The notes: generated from the sequence alone by a model not told the origin. 64,000 nt of DNA from RGIG1681 sp017467625 (GCA_017467625.1 JAFUSN010000001.1:1-64000), one strand, 5' to 3'. Numbered from the stretch's first letter, positions 36,609 to 46,038 are shown. Translations and numbers: made by a program.

Positions 36609-37940
36609 TTAACTTGCTGGTCTTTCATCAACATCAAGTGTTGAATAAACAGCCGTTCCAACATTAAATGTAATTTCCTTATCTGTTGCACCATTGTCAA
36701 TATTTCCTAAAAGGCCACGCTTAATGTTAAATGTTATGTTTGAACCTGGTTTAACATTAAATGCAACATCATCATATGAATATTTGTTAAACATTGTGCA
36801 TGTATGCCTAACATTTGATTTATCTGTGTATGTGAATGAAACAATCATATCTCCAACCTGAAGTTTTCCAGATGCTGGAGAAGCTGAATTGATGTAATCC
36901 ACACAAACGGTATATTTTGAAATTGTTTTTCCAGTTGTATCATCAACAAACTGTTCAACTCCGTGCGAAGCATTGTGTGAAAACACAAGCCCAAGGTTTG
37001 CACATCTAGGGGTTCCATTGTTTTCAATTATACTATTTCCAATTGAAACTGCCATGTTGCTTGGAATTGCAAATGCGGTTCCAAGAACCGTTACTGTTGA
37101 GCCTCCATTTTTTGTTGTGTGCTTTTTTGCATTAACAATTCCAACGAGCTGACCTTTTGTGTTAAATAGTCCACCTCCGGAATTTCCCGGGTTAATGTCA
37201 GCACTAGTTTGAATAACTCGAAGTGATTTTGTGTTTGTTGTTTCAGTTACAACAAGTGAATTAAGTTTTGAAACTAAACCAGAAGTAATTGACATTCCCG
37301 CTCCAAGCGAGTTTCCAACTGCAAAAACTCCCTCACCCTCTTCAAGGTATGTACTATCAAAAACTTCAACAGCAGTACAACCGTCAAATTCATCAATTTC
37401 CGTTGTCTTTACCACTGCAATATCATATCTTTTTGAATGTCCAACAAATGTTGCCTTAACAGGTTTAAGTGAACTTGGAGCCATTAAATAAACTCTGTCT
37501 TGATAAGAATCAACAACATGATAACAGGTTAAAATGTAAACTTCAGAATTGGTTTTCTTTAAAATCACACCTGAACCGCTGCTATATCCTCCACCATAAA
37601 ACTCTTCTTCAGTTGATATTGTTGTTCCAGCTGCAATACTTACAGAACTCCATTTAGCATTTGAAACAGAATAAGTTGAAACATCACTTGAATCTGGCAA
37701 ATTGTAAGTGTTGTAATAAACATTTTTTACAACTGAGTTTTTTAAGTAATAAAATGTCATTATAACTAATGCAATATTAACAAAAATCAAAACAGCCACA
37801 AGAGTTGCTAAAACCTTTACAGTTTTTGGAGAACTTCCACCAACTTGCCTTCTTGAACCACTAGAATTTCGCGAAATAGGGGTGTCATCATAAGGTATTT
37901 TCTTTGTATTTCGTTCTTCCAGTCCATCATAATAACTCAT
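36609..37940 (-). CDS. htrA: HtrA/DegP-type membrane serine protease
   Basis: 443 residues. Cytoplasmic N-terminal ~45 residues, one membrane helix (~43-68), trypsin-like domain with His in CYHVVD, Asp in RYDIAVVKT and Ser in NPGNSGGGLF, then a PDZ-like domain (ASGKLQVGDMIVSF). Expected role: extracytoplasmic quality-control protease. Strong RBS AAGGAGGTGG. Cotranscribed with the upstream anchored surface-protein gene (17-base gap), so a client or partner relation is possible. Confidence 0.9.
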   Translation of the reverse strand: MSYYDGLEERNTKKIPYDDTPISRNSSGSRRQVGGSSPKTVKVLATLVAVLIFVNIALVIMTFYYLKNSVVKNVYYNTYNLPDSSDVSTYSVSNAKWSSVSIAAGTTISTEEEFYGGGYSSGSGVILKKTNSEVYILTCYHVVDSYQDRVYLMAPSSLKPVKATFVGHSKRYDIAVVKTTEIDEFDGCTAVEVFDSTYLEEGEGVFAVGNSLGAGMSITSGLVSKLNSLVVTETTNTKSLRVIQTSADINPGNSGGGLFNTKGQLVGIVNAKKHTTKNGGSTVTVLGTAFAIPSNMAVSIGNSIIENNGTPRCANLGLVFSHNASHGVEQFVDDTTGKTISKYTVCVDYINSASPASGKLQVGDMIVSFTYTDKSNVRHTCTMFNKYSYDDVAFNVKPGSNITFNIKRGLLGNIDNGATDKEITFNVGTAVYSTLDVDERPAS

Positions 37941-37957
37941 GCTCCACCTCCTTAACG

Positions 37958-39394
37958 TTATCTCACACCCTTATTTTTTTGGTGCCTTACTATTCCGATT
38001 ATAGCATAAACTAAAAATCCAAGCAAGTATACGCTAGCAATTATAATCAGTAAAACCATATGAAAATTTAAATTTCCACTACTTTCAACAACAATAAAAG
38101 TTGATTCTGAATAAATTTGAGAAGTACTTGAACCAAATTTATGTCCTTTTGCACTAATTGAAAGTTGCACTGTTCCAGTTTTCACACCATGAACTGTAAT
38201 ATAATAATTTTTACCATTATTTGAAACTTCAGTTAAAACTCCATCTGCACTTGTTTCAATTTTAATTGGTTCATCAAACTGAAAGTCATTTGAAACTTTA
38301 AATAAAATCATTTGGCTTTCACCATTTTTTATTTTAAATTGATTATTTGAAAATGAACCAATCCCAAATTCATCAATTGGAATGTCTTTTGACCACTGAA
38401 GTCTTGTAACATTTCTAACTATAAATGAATTTAAAACTCTTTCATTCAGTTTAATTAAAATGTTGAGCCAACCCGTCTTTTCACAAGTATATTGTTTGCC
38501 AAATTCAACAGCAAATGGTTTTTCCTGATTAAATGACAGCTTTATATCCCAACTATAATTAGGTTGTGCATTATTTTTCAAATCAAACTTTGCCACATAA
38601 AGTTTTTCAAACAAACCTTCTGCCGAATCAATTGAAAATTTATCTTTAACGTAAAATTGTGCAAAATTTTTCTCAAATTCTTCAGTAAACTTGAAATAAA
38701 CATATTTTTGAATTCCAACAACCGCTGATGTCACTAAAAAACTTTTTGCCACATAAACATGGTAAATTGAAAGTTTGTTAACACCTTCTCTAAATTCGGT
38801 TTCTCCTGCGTTGTTCCAAGAAAGTTGAAATTTATTAAAAACGACGCTAGAAAGTTCACCTGTGATTGATTTTTGCGCATTAACTGTGTTTAATTGCACC
38901 AATTTCCAGCCAAAAATGTAAGTTTCATCGCCTCCTTCAGCATTTAAAATCATTGATTTAAATGTTGAACCTGAATAAGACCAAGTAATTTTATTGCTTC
39001 CATCTCCAACAAGTGAAACCGTTAATCTTCTAACATCTTCACTTGGCACAAAAAGCCAAAAATAAATTGAATCTTCTTCTGAAATCGTGAAACCTGAAAC
39101 ACTTAAATTTAAGTTAACATTTCCATCCTCATCTTGAGCCGGAGTTAAAGATGAGCCCGTCATCATTTTATCGCCTGCAATATCATATGGATTTTGATTT
39201 TGAGTTGCAATAGTTCTCATTTCAGAGCTGAAAGAACTGTAGTTACTGTCAATAATCGTCCTTTTATTTAAAAGTGAATTTTCATTAAATGGAACAATTT
39301 CTGCATTAGCGTTGGTTTTTGGCAACAAAAAGGCTGGCAATGTCATAATTGCACTTAAAATAATCATTAAAATTAGTCCAAAAGCCTTTTTCAT
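37958..39394 (-). CDS. Secreted, C-terminally anchored surface protein, unknown
   Basis: 478 residues. Signal peptide (1-32, cut near NANA), beta-rich ectodomain with Ser/Asn/Phe/Tyr, one C-terminal helix (~447-469, MVLLIIIASVYLLGFLVYAI) and a basic tail (RHQKNKGVR). It has the same outline as the protein at 13416-15392, without obvious sequence identity. RBS TAGGAG. Seven bases after ung and 17 before htrA, so all three may share a transcript. Family unknown. Confidence 0.72.
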   Translation of the reverse strand: MKKAFGLILMIILSAIMTLPAFLLPKTNANAEIVPFNENSLLNKRTIIDSNYSSFSSEMRTIATQNQNPYDIAGDKMMTGSSLTPAQDEDGNVNLNLSVSGFTISEEDSIYFWLFVPSEDVRRLTVSLVGDGSNKITWSYSGSTFKSMILNAEGGDETYIFGWKLVQLNTVNAQKSITGELSSVVFNKFQLSWNNAGETEFREGVNKLSIYHVYVAKSFLVTSAVVGIQKYVYFKFTEEFEKNFAQFYVKDKFSIDSAEGLFEKLYVAKFDLKNNAQPNYSWDIKLSFNQEKPFAVEFGKQYTCEKTGWLNILIKLNERVLNSFIVRNVTRLQWSKDIPIDEFGIGSFSNNQFKIKNGESQMILFKVSNDFQFDEPIKIETSADGVLTEVSNNGKNYYITVHGVKTGTVQLSISAKGHKFGSSTSQIYSESTFIVVESSGNLNFHMVLLIIIASVYLLGFLVYAIIGIVRHQKNKGVR

Positions 39395-39401
39395 AAAACT
39401 C

Positions 39402-40076
39402 CTATATATTTTTTATTTGCCAATCAATTGGTTTTCTTCCATGTTTTTCCAAAAATTCATTTGCGAGTTTAAAATGATTATTACCAAAAAAACCACCATA
39501 TGCTGATAATGGACTTGGGTGAACTGAAGTTAAAATCAAGTGCTTGGATTCATCAATAAGTGGTTTTTTGCTAATTGCATTCCTTCCCCACAAAATAAAA
39601 ACAACTGGCCTATCTTGCTTATTAACCTCTTCAATAACTCTATCAGTAAACTTTTGCCAACCAAATGAAGCGTGTGAATTGGCTTGATGCTCACGAACAG
39701 TGAGAGTTGTGTTTAAAAGCAAAACTCCCTGTTTTGCCCAACTCATTAAATATCCATGATTTGGTGGAGCAAATCCATATTCATTTTCAATCTCTTTGTA
39801 AATGTTTTTTAATGATGGAGGAACTTCAACCCCTGGCAAAACTGAAAAGCACATTCCATGCGCCTGCCCCTCTTCATGATATGGGTCCTGCCCCAAAATC
39901 ACAACATTTATGTCTTTTATATCACAATTTGTAAGCGCTGAAAAAATTTTATTTCTTGGCGGAAAAACTTTGAATTTTGAATACTCTTCATCAACTTTTT
40001 CAAGAAGTTTTTGAAAATATTCCTTTTTAAATTCATCTTCTAAAACTTCATCCCAGCCATTGTTAAAAAATTTCAT
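39402..40076 (-). CDS. ung: Uracil-DNA glycosylase
   Basis: 224 residues from the ATG at 40076 (GAGGAATT before it; the open frame runs 46 codons further but without homology). Catalytic motif GQDPYHEEGQAHG (water-activating Asp), LLLNTTLTV, and HPSPLSAYGGFFG (His loop) are intact. Removes uracil from DNA in base-excision repair. The downstream surface-protein gene follows after seven bases. Confidence 0.95.
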   Translation of the reverse strand: MKFFNNGWDEVLEDEFKKEYFQKLLEKVDEEYSKFKVFPPRNKIFSALTNCDIKDINVVILGQDPYHEEGQAHGMCFSVLPGVEVPPSLKNIYKEIENEYGFAPPNHGYLMSWAKQGVLLLNTTLTVREHQANSHASFGWQKFTDRVIEEVNKQDRPVVFILWGRNAISKKPLIDESKHLILTSVHPSPLSAYGGFFGNNHFKLANEFLEKHGRKPIDWQIKNI

Positions 40077-40145
40077 AATTCCTCGCTTACATTTAAAATC
40101 TATTGATTTTATTTTAACAAACCAACCAAATTTTAGCAATAAAAA

Positions 40146-40170
40146 AAACAAGGCAAACGCCTTGTTTTTA
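40146..40170 (-). terminator. Terminator of rplM-rpsI
   Basis: AAAACAAGGC/GCCTTGTTTT stem downstream of rpsI, T-rich on the minus strand. Confidence 0.88.
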
Positions 40171-40578
40171 TCTCTTACTGAATTGTGGAGCTTTACGAGC
40201 CTTTTTAAGACCATATTTCTTTCTTTCTTTCATTCTTGGGTCACGAGTAAGAAGCCCAGCTTCTTTGATTGCTTTTTTGTATGTTTCATTTGAAAGAACA
40301 AGGCCTCTTGCAATTGCATGACGGCAAGCACCAGCTTGTCCTGTAAGTCCACCACCGGTTACTGTGATTTCAACATCATATTTGTCAGCAACTTCAACTA
40401 AATTTAAAGCTGTTTTAACTTCATTTTGAAGAAGTTCTGATTTAAAGTAATCTGCAAGTGGTTCTTTGTTAATTAAAATTGTTCCATTGCCAGCACCAAT
40501 TCTTGCTCTAGCAATAGCCTTTTTTCTTCTTCCGGTTGCCCAGATTTTTTCAACTTTCTTTGTACTCTTCTTTGCCAT
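40168..40578 (-). CDS. rpsI: 30S ribosomal protein S9
   Basis: 136 residues. WATGRRKKAIARARI, GGGLTGQAGACRHAIARGL and the basic C-terminal end KKARKAPQFSKR, whose terminal SKR reaches the P site, are present. A short Lys-rich N-terminal extension (MAKKSTKKVEKI) is extra. Follows rplM after five bases, the standard L13-S9 operon. Confidence 0.96.
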   Translation of the reverse strand: MAKKSTKKVEKIWATGRRKKAIARARIGAGNGTILINKEPLADYFKSELLQNEVKTALNLVEVADKYDVEITVTGGGLTGQAGACRHAIARGLVLSNETYKKAIKEAGLLTRDPRMKERKKYGLKKARKAPQFSKR

Positions 40579-40583
40579 ATCTA

Positions 40584-41024
40584 TTACCTTCTACCTTCAA
40601 GATTTAAAACTTCTGGTTTTTGAGCAGCATTTTCATGTTTGTCATCTTTATAAACTCTGAGGTTTGTAAGCATTTGTCTTCCAAGTGCGTTCTTTGGAAG
40701 CATCTTTCTAACTGCTTGCATAACTGCTCTGTCTGAATGCTCTCTCATTAAAGTTTTGTATTGAATTTCTTTAAGTCCACCAATGTGACCTGTGTGGTAA
40801 CGATAATACTTATCTTCAAGTTTGTTACCTGTTAAAACAACCTTGTCTGTGTTGATAATAATTACATGATCACCACAGAGTTCATTAGGTGTGAATTCTG
40901 GCTTATTTTTTCCGCGAAGAACTGCGGCAACTTGGCTAGCCAAACGACCAAGTGGCATATCTGTTGCATCAACAATATACCATTTACTTGATTTGTTTTC
41001 TGCTTTCTGCATAAATGTTTTCAT
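40584..41024 (-). CDS. rplM: 50S ribosomal protein L13
   Basis: 146 residues. Conserved blocks WYIVDATDMPLGRLAS, GDHVIIINTDKV, KYYRYHTGHIGGLK and MLPKNALGRQML. Early 23S rRNA-binding protein. RBS AAAAGG before the ATG. Its leader contains a perfect hairpin that may be the autoregulatory L13 element. Confidence 0.96.
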   Translation of the reverse strand: MKTFMQKAENKSSKWYIVDATDMPLGRLASQVAAVLRGKNKPEFTPNELCGDHVIIINTDKVVLTGNKLEDKYYRYHTGHIGGLKEIQYKTLMREHSDRAVMQAVRKMLPKNALGRQMLTNLRVYKDDKHENAAQKPEVLNLEGRR

Positions 41025-41065
41025 TGTTTTTTACCTTTTTTATTTAAATTTTTTTGCGAATAAAC

Positions 41066-41092
41066 GATTGGAAAAGACATAAGTTTCCAATC
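41066..41092 (-). promoter_or_regulatory. Hairpin in rplM leader, candidate L13 autoregulatory element
   Basis: Perfect nine-base inverted repeat GATTGGAAA/TTTCCAATC within the 5' leader, about 12 bases after the expected transcription start. L13 leader RNAs are known from low-GC Gram-positives; this hairpin is in the right place, but I could not match the full consensus. Confidence 0.5.
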
Positions 41093-41104
41093 CTATGCTC
41101 GTCT

Positions 41105-41133
41105 ATTCTATAACTTTTAAGTCAAGTTGTCAA
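41105..41133 (-). promoter_or_regulatory. Promoter of rplM-rpsI
   Basis: TTGACA, 17-base spacer, TAGAAT on the minus strand: a near-consensus strong promoter. Confidence 0.8.
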
Positions 41134-41172
41134 TAATTTGTTACGATTTATTTAAATAAAATATTTATAACA

Positions 41173-41200
41173 AAAAAATGGTGGACTTTCCCCACCATTT
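41173..41200 (-). terminator. Terminator of truA
   Basis: AAATGGTGG/CCACCATTT stem followed on the minus strand by T7, overlapping the truA stop. Confidence 0.88.
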
Positions 41201-41942
41201 AACTGCTATATTCAACTCCTTTCATAACAAGTGCATATGCTGGCATTGTTTTGCCTGCAAGCGACCTGTCTTTTGCCTCAATAATTTTTAAAATATCTTC
41301 TGGTTCAATTTTGCCATATCCCGCTTTTAAAATTGTTCCAAAACATATGCGAACCATGTTATATAAAAATCCATTTCCTGTTATTTCAAATGCAAACATT
41401 CCGTCACCAATATCTTTAATTTCCGCGTTATAAATTGTCCTAACAAAATCTGTTTTCCCACTTTTTTTTGACACAAATGACTCAAAATCGTGCGTTCCAA
41501 CAAACATTTTTGCGGCTTTTTGCATTTTTTTAATATCAGCATAATCATTAATTCTAAGGGCTAATTTATTTAAAAGTGGAAGTTCATATTTTGAAATGTA
41601 AAACCTATACCAATAAGTTTTCTTTTTAACTGAAAACCTTGAATCAAAATCAGGGGGAACTTTTGTTGCCTCAGTAACTGCAACATCTTCTGGCAACAGC
41701 GCATTTAGCGAATCCAAAAGTTTCTTTTCATTTATTTCACATTCACTGTCAAAGTGAACCACTTGTGCATAAGCTGAAACACCAGCATCAGTTCTTCCAC
41801 TTGCATAAATTCGAATTTTTTCTTTTAAAAGAAATTCCAAAACTTTTTCAAGTTCACCCTGAACAGTGCGCCTTTCAGGTTGAAGCTGAAATCCAGAAAA
41901 CTCTTTTCCATCATATTGAACCACTAGTTTAATTCTTTCCAT
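41199..41942 (-). CDS. truA: tRNA pseudouridine synthase A
   Basis: 247 residues from the ATG at 41942 (MERIKLVVQYDGKEFSGFQ). Catalytic Asp is in SGRTDAGVSA; FLYNMVR and GYGKIEP are also typical. Makes pseudouridine at tRNA positions 38-40. No RBS precedes this ATG; instead a -10 box ends six bases upstream, pointing to a leaderless mRNA. The frame is open to an upstream ATG at 41981, but that would add 13 unconserved residues and include the promoter. Confidence 0.9.
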   Translation of the reverse strand: MERIKLVVQYDGKEFSGFQLQPERRTVQGELEKVLEFLLKEKIRIYASGRTDAGVSAYAQVVHFDSECEINEKKLLDSLNALLPEDVAVTEATKVPPDFDSRFSVKKKTYWYRFYISKYELPLLNKLALRINDYADIKKMQKAAKMFVGTHDFESFVSKKSGKTDFVRTIYNAEIKDIGDGMFAFEITGNGFLYNMVRICFGTILKAGYGKIEPEDILKIIEAKDRSLAGKTMPAYALVMKGVEYSS

Positions 41943-41948
41943 AGCAAA

Positions 41949-41977
41949 ATAATAACACAAAAAATTACCTTTTTCAA
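41949..41977 (-). promoter_or_regulatory. Promoter of truA, giving a leaderless transcript
   Basis: TTGAAA, 17-base spacer, TATTAT on the minus strand. Only six bases (TTTGCT) separate the -10 from the ATG, so transcription should start at or next to the start codon. Confidence 0.55.
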
Positions 41978-42008
41978 TCATAATTTATCACTTTAACTCA
42001 TTATACAT

Positions 42009-42037
42009 TTGACTTAAAAATAACAAAAATCTATAAT
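42009..42037 (+). promoter_or_regulatory. Promoter of nifJ
   Basis: TTGACT, 17-base spacer, TATAAT on the plus strand; the start at 42090 has RBS CGGAG. Confidence 0.8.
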
Positions 42038-42089
42038 TATGTTAGCGTGTTAAAAAATGCTGAAAAGACTTATTTAACGGAGATAAACA

Positions 42090-45000
42090 ATGAAAAACGA
42101 AAAACACATAACTATTGATGGAAACACAGCAGCCGCAAGCATGGCTTACATGCTTTCAGATCTTGCTCTCATTTACCCAATCACTCCATCATCCCCAATG
42201 GCAGAAAATATTGATGTTTGGGGCTCAAAGGGAAAGAAAAATATTTATGGAAAAGTCGTTGAAGTAACTGAAATGCAATCAGAAGCCGGCGCAGCAGGAG
42301 CTCTTCATGGTGCACTTACTGCCGGTTCAAAAGCAACAACCTTCACTTCATCGCAAGGTTTGCTTTTAATGATTCCAAATATGTATAAAATTGCTGGTGA
42401 ACTCTTGCCTTGCGTTATTCACGTTGCAGCAAGAACAATTGCCACTCATGCACTTTCAATTTTTGGTGATCACAGTGACGTTATGGCTGTTCGTCAAACT
42501 GGTTTTGCAATGGTTGCTTCATCAAGTGTTCAAGAAGCTCAAGATATGGCTCTTGCTTGCCACTTAACAACAAATGTTGCAAGAGTTCCATTTGTTCACT
42601 TCTTTGATGGATTTAGAACTTCCCACGAGGTTAACACAATCACTCCAATTGATGATGAAACTGTTAAATCTTTAGCAGAATCACAAGGAAACATTTATGA
42701 AAGAACTTGTGAATTTACCCCATCAAACCCAATTCAAAAAGGAACAAGCCAAGGCGAAGATATTTTCTTCCAAAACAGAGAAGCTGCAAACAAATATTAT
42801 GAAGCACTTCCAAAACTTTTTGAAAACACTCTTGCAGCAATTGGAAAAGCAACTGGAAGAAAGTATAAACTTTATGAATACTATGGTGCACCAGATGCAA
42901 CAAGTGTAATTGTTATCATGGGTTCTGGTGCAGACACAACCATTCAAGCAGTTGAAAAAATGGCTCAAAATGGACTTAAAGTTGGTGTTATTAAAGTTAG
43001 ATTATTCAGACCATTTGTTTCTGCAAAATTTGTTGAAGCTTTGCCAAAAACAGCAAAAGTTGTAACTGTTTTAGACAGAACCAAAGAAAGTGGTGCAAAT
43101 TATGATCCACTTGCAGCAGATGTTATTGCAGCTCTCAATGACGAAAGTGTAACTGGAGTTAGAGTTTTAGGTGGAAGATATGGTCTTTCATCAAAAGAAT
43201 TCACCCACGATCATGTTATTGCAATTTATGAAAACTCTGTTGCCATTAAACCAAAAAATCATTTCACTGTTGGAATTAATGATGATGTAACAAAAACCTC
43301 CCTTCCAGCAAACAAACTTCAACTTGATTTTTCAAATAGAGATTTAGTTGAATGCCGTTTCTATGGTCTTGGAAGTGATGGAACTGTTTCTGCAAATAAA
43401 AACAGCATCAAAATTATAAGTGAATATGCTGGACTTTATGGCCAAGCTTACTTCGTTTATGACAGTAAAAAATCTGGCGGACTTACAACAAGCCACCTTC
43501 GTATGGCTAAAATGCCAATCAATGCTCCATACTTAACAGAACATCCTGATTTCGTTGCTTGCCACAATAAAAGTTATGTAACAAAATATGATATGCTTTC
43601 AGATGCAAAGCAAAATGCCGTGTTCCTTTTAAATGCTCCATGGACCGATGAAGAAATGGAAACAGAACTTCCAGCATCAATGAAAAAGTTTATCGCAACC
43701 AAAAACTTAAAGTTCTATGTAATTGACGCAGAAAAGGTTGCGGCAGATGTTGGTCTTAACAGAAGAATTAATGTTGTTATGCAAACTGCATTCTTTGCTC
43801 TTTCTGGAATTTTGCCAGTTGATAAGGCAATTGAACACATTAAAGATGCCGCAGCAAAAACCTATGCAAGTAAGGGTGAAAAAGTTATTCAAATGAATAT
43901 CAACGCAATTGACCAATCACTTGCAAACCTTCGTGAAGTTAAATATCCAAGAGAATGGGAAAATGTTACAGTTAACCCAGCATTCAATCCAATTGACGAC
44001 CCATATTACAAAAATTATATTCGTCCAATTGAACTTAAACTTGGAAATTCACTCCCTGTTTCAGCTTTTGACCCAACTGGTGCTCATCAAACTGGAACAG
44101 CTCAATATGAAAAAAGAAATATTGCAACAATGCTTCCAAAATGGATTAAAGAAAACTGTATTCAATGCAACCAATGCGCTTTGGTTTGCCCACATGCAGT
44201 TATCCGTCCATACCTTGTTCCAACTGATAGCGAACTTGCAAAAGAAGTTGGAGCAATTCCAGCAACTGGAATTCCTGGCTACTCATTCAAAATTCAAATT
44301 TCTCCAAGAGATTGCACCGGCTGTGAAAACTGCGTTAAAGTTTGCCCTGCATTAAACAAAGCTCTTGAAATGGTTAAAGCTGAAGACATTTTAGATGAAG
44401 AAGACAAACTTTTTGACAAACTTAAAGATGTTGAAAATGTTAAAACAATCTTCAAAAAAGAAACCGTTAAGGGAAGTCAATTTGAAAAACCACTATTTGA
44501 ATTTTCAGGCGCTTGCGCAGGATGTGGTGAAACCCCTTATGTTAAACTTTTATCACAACTTTTCGGTGAAGAAATGATTGTTGCAAATGCAACTGGATGT
44601 TCAAGCATTTATTCAGGAACCTCCCCAACTTGCCCTTACACAAAAACATCAAAAGGCTTTGGACCAGCTTGGTCAAACAGTTTGTTTGAAGATAATGCTG
44701 AATTTGGACTTGGAATGAAAAAATCTGTTAACAACAACAGAAAACATCTTGAAGAAACCATTCGCTTTGCAATTGATAATAAAGTTTACAACAAAAACTT
44801 AACTGAAAAATTTGCACTTTGGCTTTCACAAGAAAAGAAAGACCAAGCCCTTGCAGTTGAACTTAAAGAAGCAATTAAAGCTCTTTACAATGAAGACAAA
44901 ACCAATGAAACAACCAGAGCACTTTATGGATATGTTAATGCACTGTTTGAAACATCAGTTTGGATTATTGGCGGTGACGGCTGGGCATATGATATTGGTT

Positions 45001-45578
45001 TTGGCGGACTTGACCATGTGCTTGCATCTGGCGAAGATGTTAACATTTTGGTTCTTGATACTGAGGTTTACTCAAACACTGGTGGTCAAGCATCAAAATC
45101 AACTCCAAAAGGAAGTGTTGCTAAATTTGCAGCAGCTGGAAAACAAACACAAAAGAAAAATCTTGGTGCTATTGCAATGCAATATCCAAATGTTTATGTT
45201 GCATATGTTGCAATGGGTGCAAATCAACAGCAAACAATCACTGCACTTAAAGAAGCAAAGGAAAATAAAGGCCCATCAATTGTTGTTTGTTATTGCCCAT
45301 GCATTAACCACGGAGCAGATATGTCAAACACACAAGCCCAAGAAAAACTTGCAGTTGAATCAGGTTATTGGCCACTTTACAGATATAACCCAGCAACTGG
45401 AAAACTTACTTATGATGCTAAAGAACCTGTTAAACAATATGAAGAGTTCACAAGCACTCAAGCAAGGTATTTCAGTTTAGCAAAAACAAATGCTGAAGCT
45501 TCTGCAAATCTCATTGCAAGCGCAAAAGAACATGCACTTGAAGTGATTCACAACCTTGAAGATGAAGCTAAAAAATAA
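42090..45578 (+). CDS. nifJ: Pyruvate:ferredoxin (flavodoxin) oxidoreductase
   Basis: 1,162 residues, the full single-chain enzyme. Order: domain I with YPITPSSPMAE and the TEMQSEAGAAGALHGA block, domain II, gamma-like domain (RFYGLGSDGTVSANKN), an insert with two [4Fe-4S] motifs (CIQCNQCALVCPH ~ residue 690 and CTGCENCVKVCP ~ 745), and the TPP domain with CAGCGETPY, GGDGWAYDIGFGGLDH and NTGGQASKSTP. Decarboxylates pyruvate to acetyl-CoA and reduces ferredoxin, indicating anaerobic fermentative metabolism. The small ferredoxin at 29427 is a candidate acceptor. Monocistronic. Confidence 0.97.
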   Translation: MKNEKHITIDGNTAAASMAYMLSDLALIYPITPSSPMAENIDVWGSKGKKNIYGKVVEVTEMQSEAGAAGALHGALTAGSKATTFTSSQGLLLMIPNMYKIAGELLPCVIHVAARTIATHALSIFGDHSDVMAVRQTGFAMVASSSVQEAQDMALACHLTTNVARVPFVHFFDGFRTSHEVNTITPIDDETVKSLAESQGNIYERTCEFTPSNPIQKGTSQGEDIFFQNREAANKYYEALPKLFENTLAAIGKATGRKYKLYEYYGAPDATSVIVIMGSGADTTIQAVEKMAQNGLKVGVIKVRLFRPFVSAKFVEALPKTAKVVTVLDRTKESGANYDPLAADVIAALNDESVTGVRVLGGRYGLSSKEFTHDHVIAIYENSVAIKPKNHFTVGINDDVTKTSLPANKLQLDFSNRDLVECRFYGLGSDGTVSANKNSIKIISEYAGLYGQAYFVYDSKKSGGLTTSHLRMAKMPINAPYLTEHPDFVACHNKSYVTKYDMLSDAKQNAVFLLNAPWTDEEMETELPASMKKFIATKNLKFYVIDAEKVAADVGLNRRINVVMQTAFFALSGILPVDKAIEHIKDAAAKTYASKGEKVIQMNINAIDQSLANLREVKYPREWENVTVNPAFNPIDDPYYKNYIRPIELKLGNSLPVSAFDPTGAHQTGTAQYEKRNIATMLPKWIKENCIQCNQCALVCPHAVIRPYLVPTDSELAKEVGAIPATGIPGYSFKIQISPRDCTGCENCVKVCPALNKALEMVKAEDILDEEDKLFDKLKDVENVKTIFKKETVKGSQFEKPLFEFSGACAGCGETPYVKLLSQLFGEEMIVANATGCSSIYSGTSPTCPYTKTSKGFGPAWSNSLFEDNAEFGLGMKKSVNNNRKHLEETIRFAIDNKVYNKNLTEKFALWLSQEKKDQALAVELKEAIKALYNEDKTNETTRALYGYVNALFETSVWIIGGDGWAYDIGFGGLDHVLASGEDVNILVLDTEVYSNTGGQASKSTPKGSVAKFAAAGKQTQKKNLGAIAMQYPNVYVAYVAMGANQQQTITALKEAKENKGPSIVVCYCPCINHGADMSNTQAQEKLAVESGYWPLYRYNPATGKLTYDAKEPVKQYEEFTSTQARYFSLAKTNAEASANLIASAKEHALEVIHNLEDEAKK

Positions 45579-45586
45579 CAAAACAA

Positions 45587-45613
45587 AAAAACACCGGAAA
45601 TCCGGTGTTTTTT
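45587..45613 (+). terminator. Terminator of nifJ
   Basis: AAAACACCGGA/TCCGGTGTTTT stem followed by T-run just after the nifJ stop. Confidence 0.92.
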
Positions 45614-45718
45614 TGTTCCCTTCCCTGCACCTAACCTTCGCCCCTTTCGCTTAATCTCATTATAACTTCCCTAGCCCACTTTTTCAAGAATGCGTGTCAA
45701 GGTTTTAAGTTTAAAATA

Positions 45719-45747
45719 AAAACCAAATGTTTTATATCATTTGGTTT
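45719..45747 (-). terminator. Terminator of the 71-residue gene
   Basis: AAACCAAATG/CATTTGGTTT stem overlapping the stop codon, followed by A/T-rich DNA on the minus strand. Confidence 0.7.
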
Positions 45748-45947
45748 TCTTCTGCAAGCTCTTTTTCGCGACGCTTTGCCATAAGTTTTTCACGCTGGCG
45801 TTTTAACTTTTCTTCTTGAATTGCACACAGCCTTGTGGTTTCAGCAATCATTTCACGAAGTTTTCTTTCGGCTGGGCTATTATATATTTCAAGTTCTTCA
45901 TACTCATTATTTTTGCGAATAATGTAATCTGCATCATAATATTTCAT
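45732..45947 (-). CDS. Small charged coiled-coil protein
   Basis: 71 residues. N-terminal MKYYDADYIIRKNNEYEEL, then a long Arg/Lys/Glu helix (EEKLKRQREKLMAKRREKEL) that should form a coiled coil. RBS GGAGGTTGAG before the ATG. Flanked by terminators on both sides, so a separate transcript. Function unknown; clear RBS and terminators argue that it is real. Confidence 0.65.
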   Translation of the reverse strand: MKYYDADYIIRKNNEYEELEIYNSPAERKLREMIAETTRLCAIQEEKLKRQREKLMAKRREKELAEENQMI

Positions 45948-45999
45948 AACTCAACCTCCTAATTAAATTATACATGACTAATAAGTTTTCACCAAATAT

Positions 46000-46023
46000 A
46001 AAAAGAGCCTTCAGGCTCTTTTG
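46000..46023 (-). terminator. Terminator of the 46039-48045 gene group
   Basis: AAAAGAGCC-TTCA-GGCTCTTTT hairpin with A/T-rich flanks, 16 bases downstream of the stop at 46039 on the minus strand. Confidence 0.85.
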
Positions 46024-46038
46024 CTATATTGAAAATTT

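Noticed and set aside
44812..45480. 222-residue plus-strand open frame inside nifJ
   Set aside because: Frame-shifted shadow of the nifJ TPP domain; Leu/Gln/Lys bias and no RBS.
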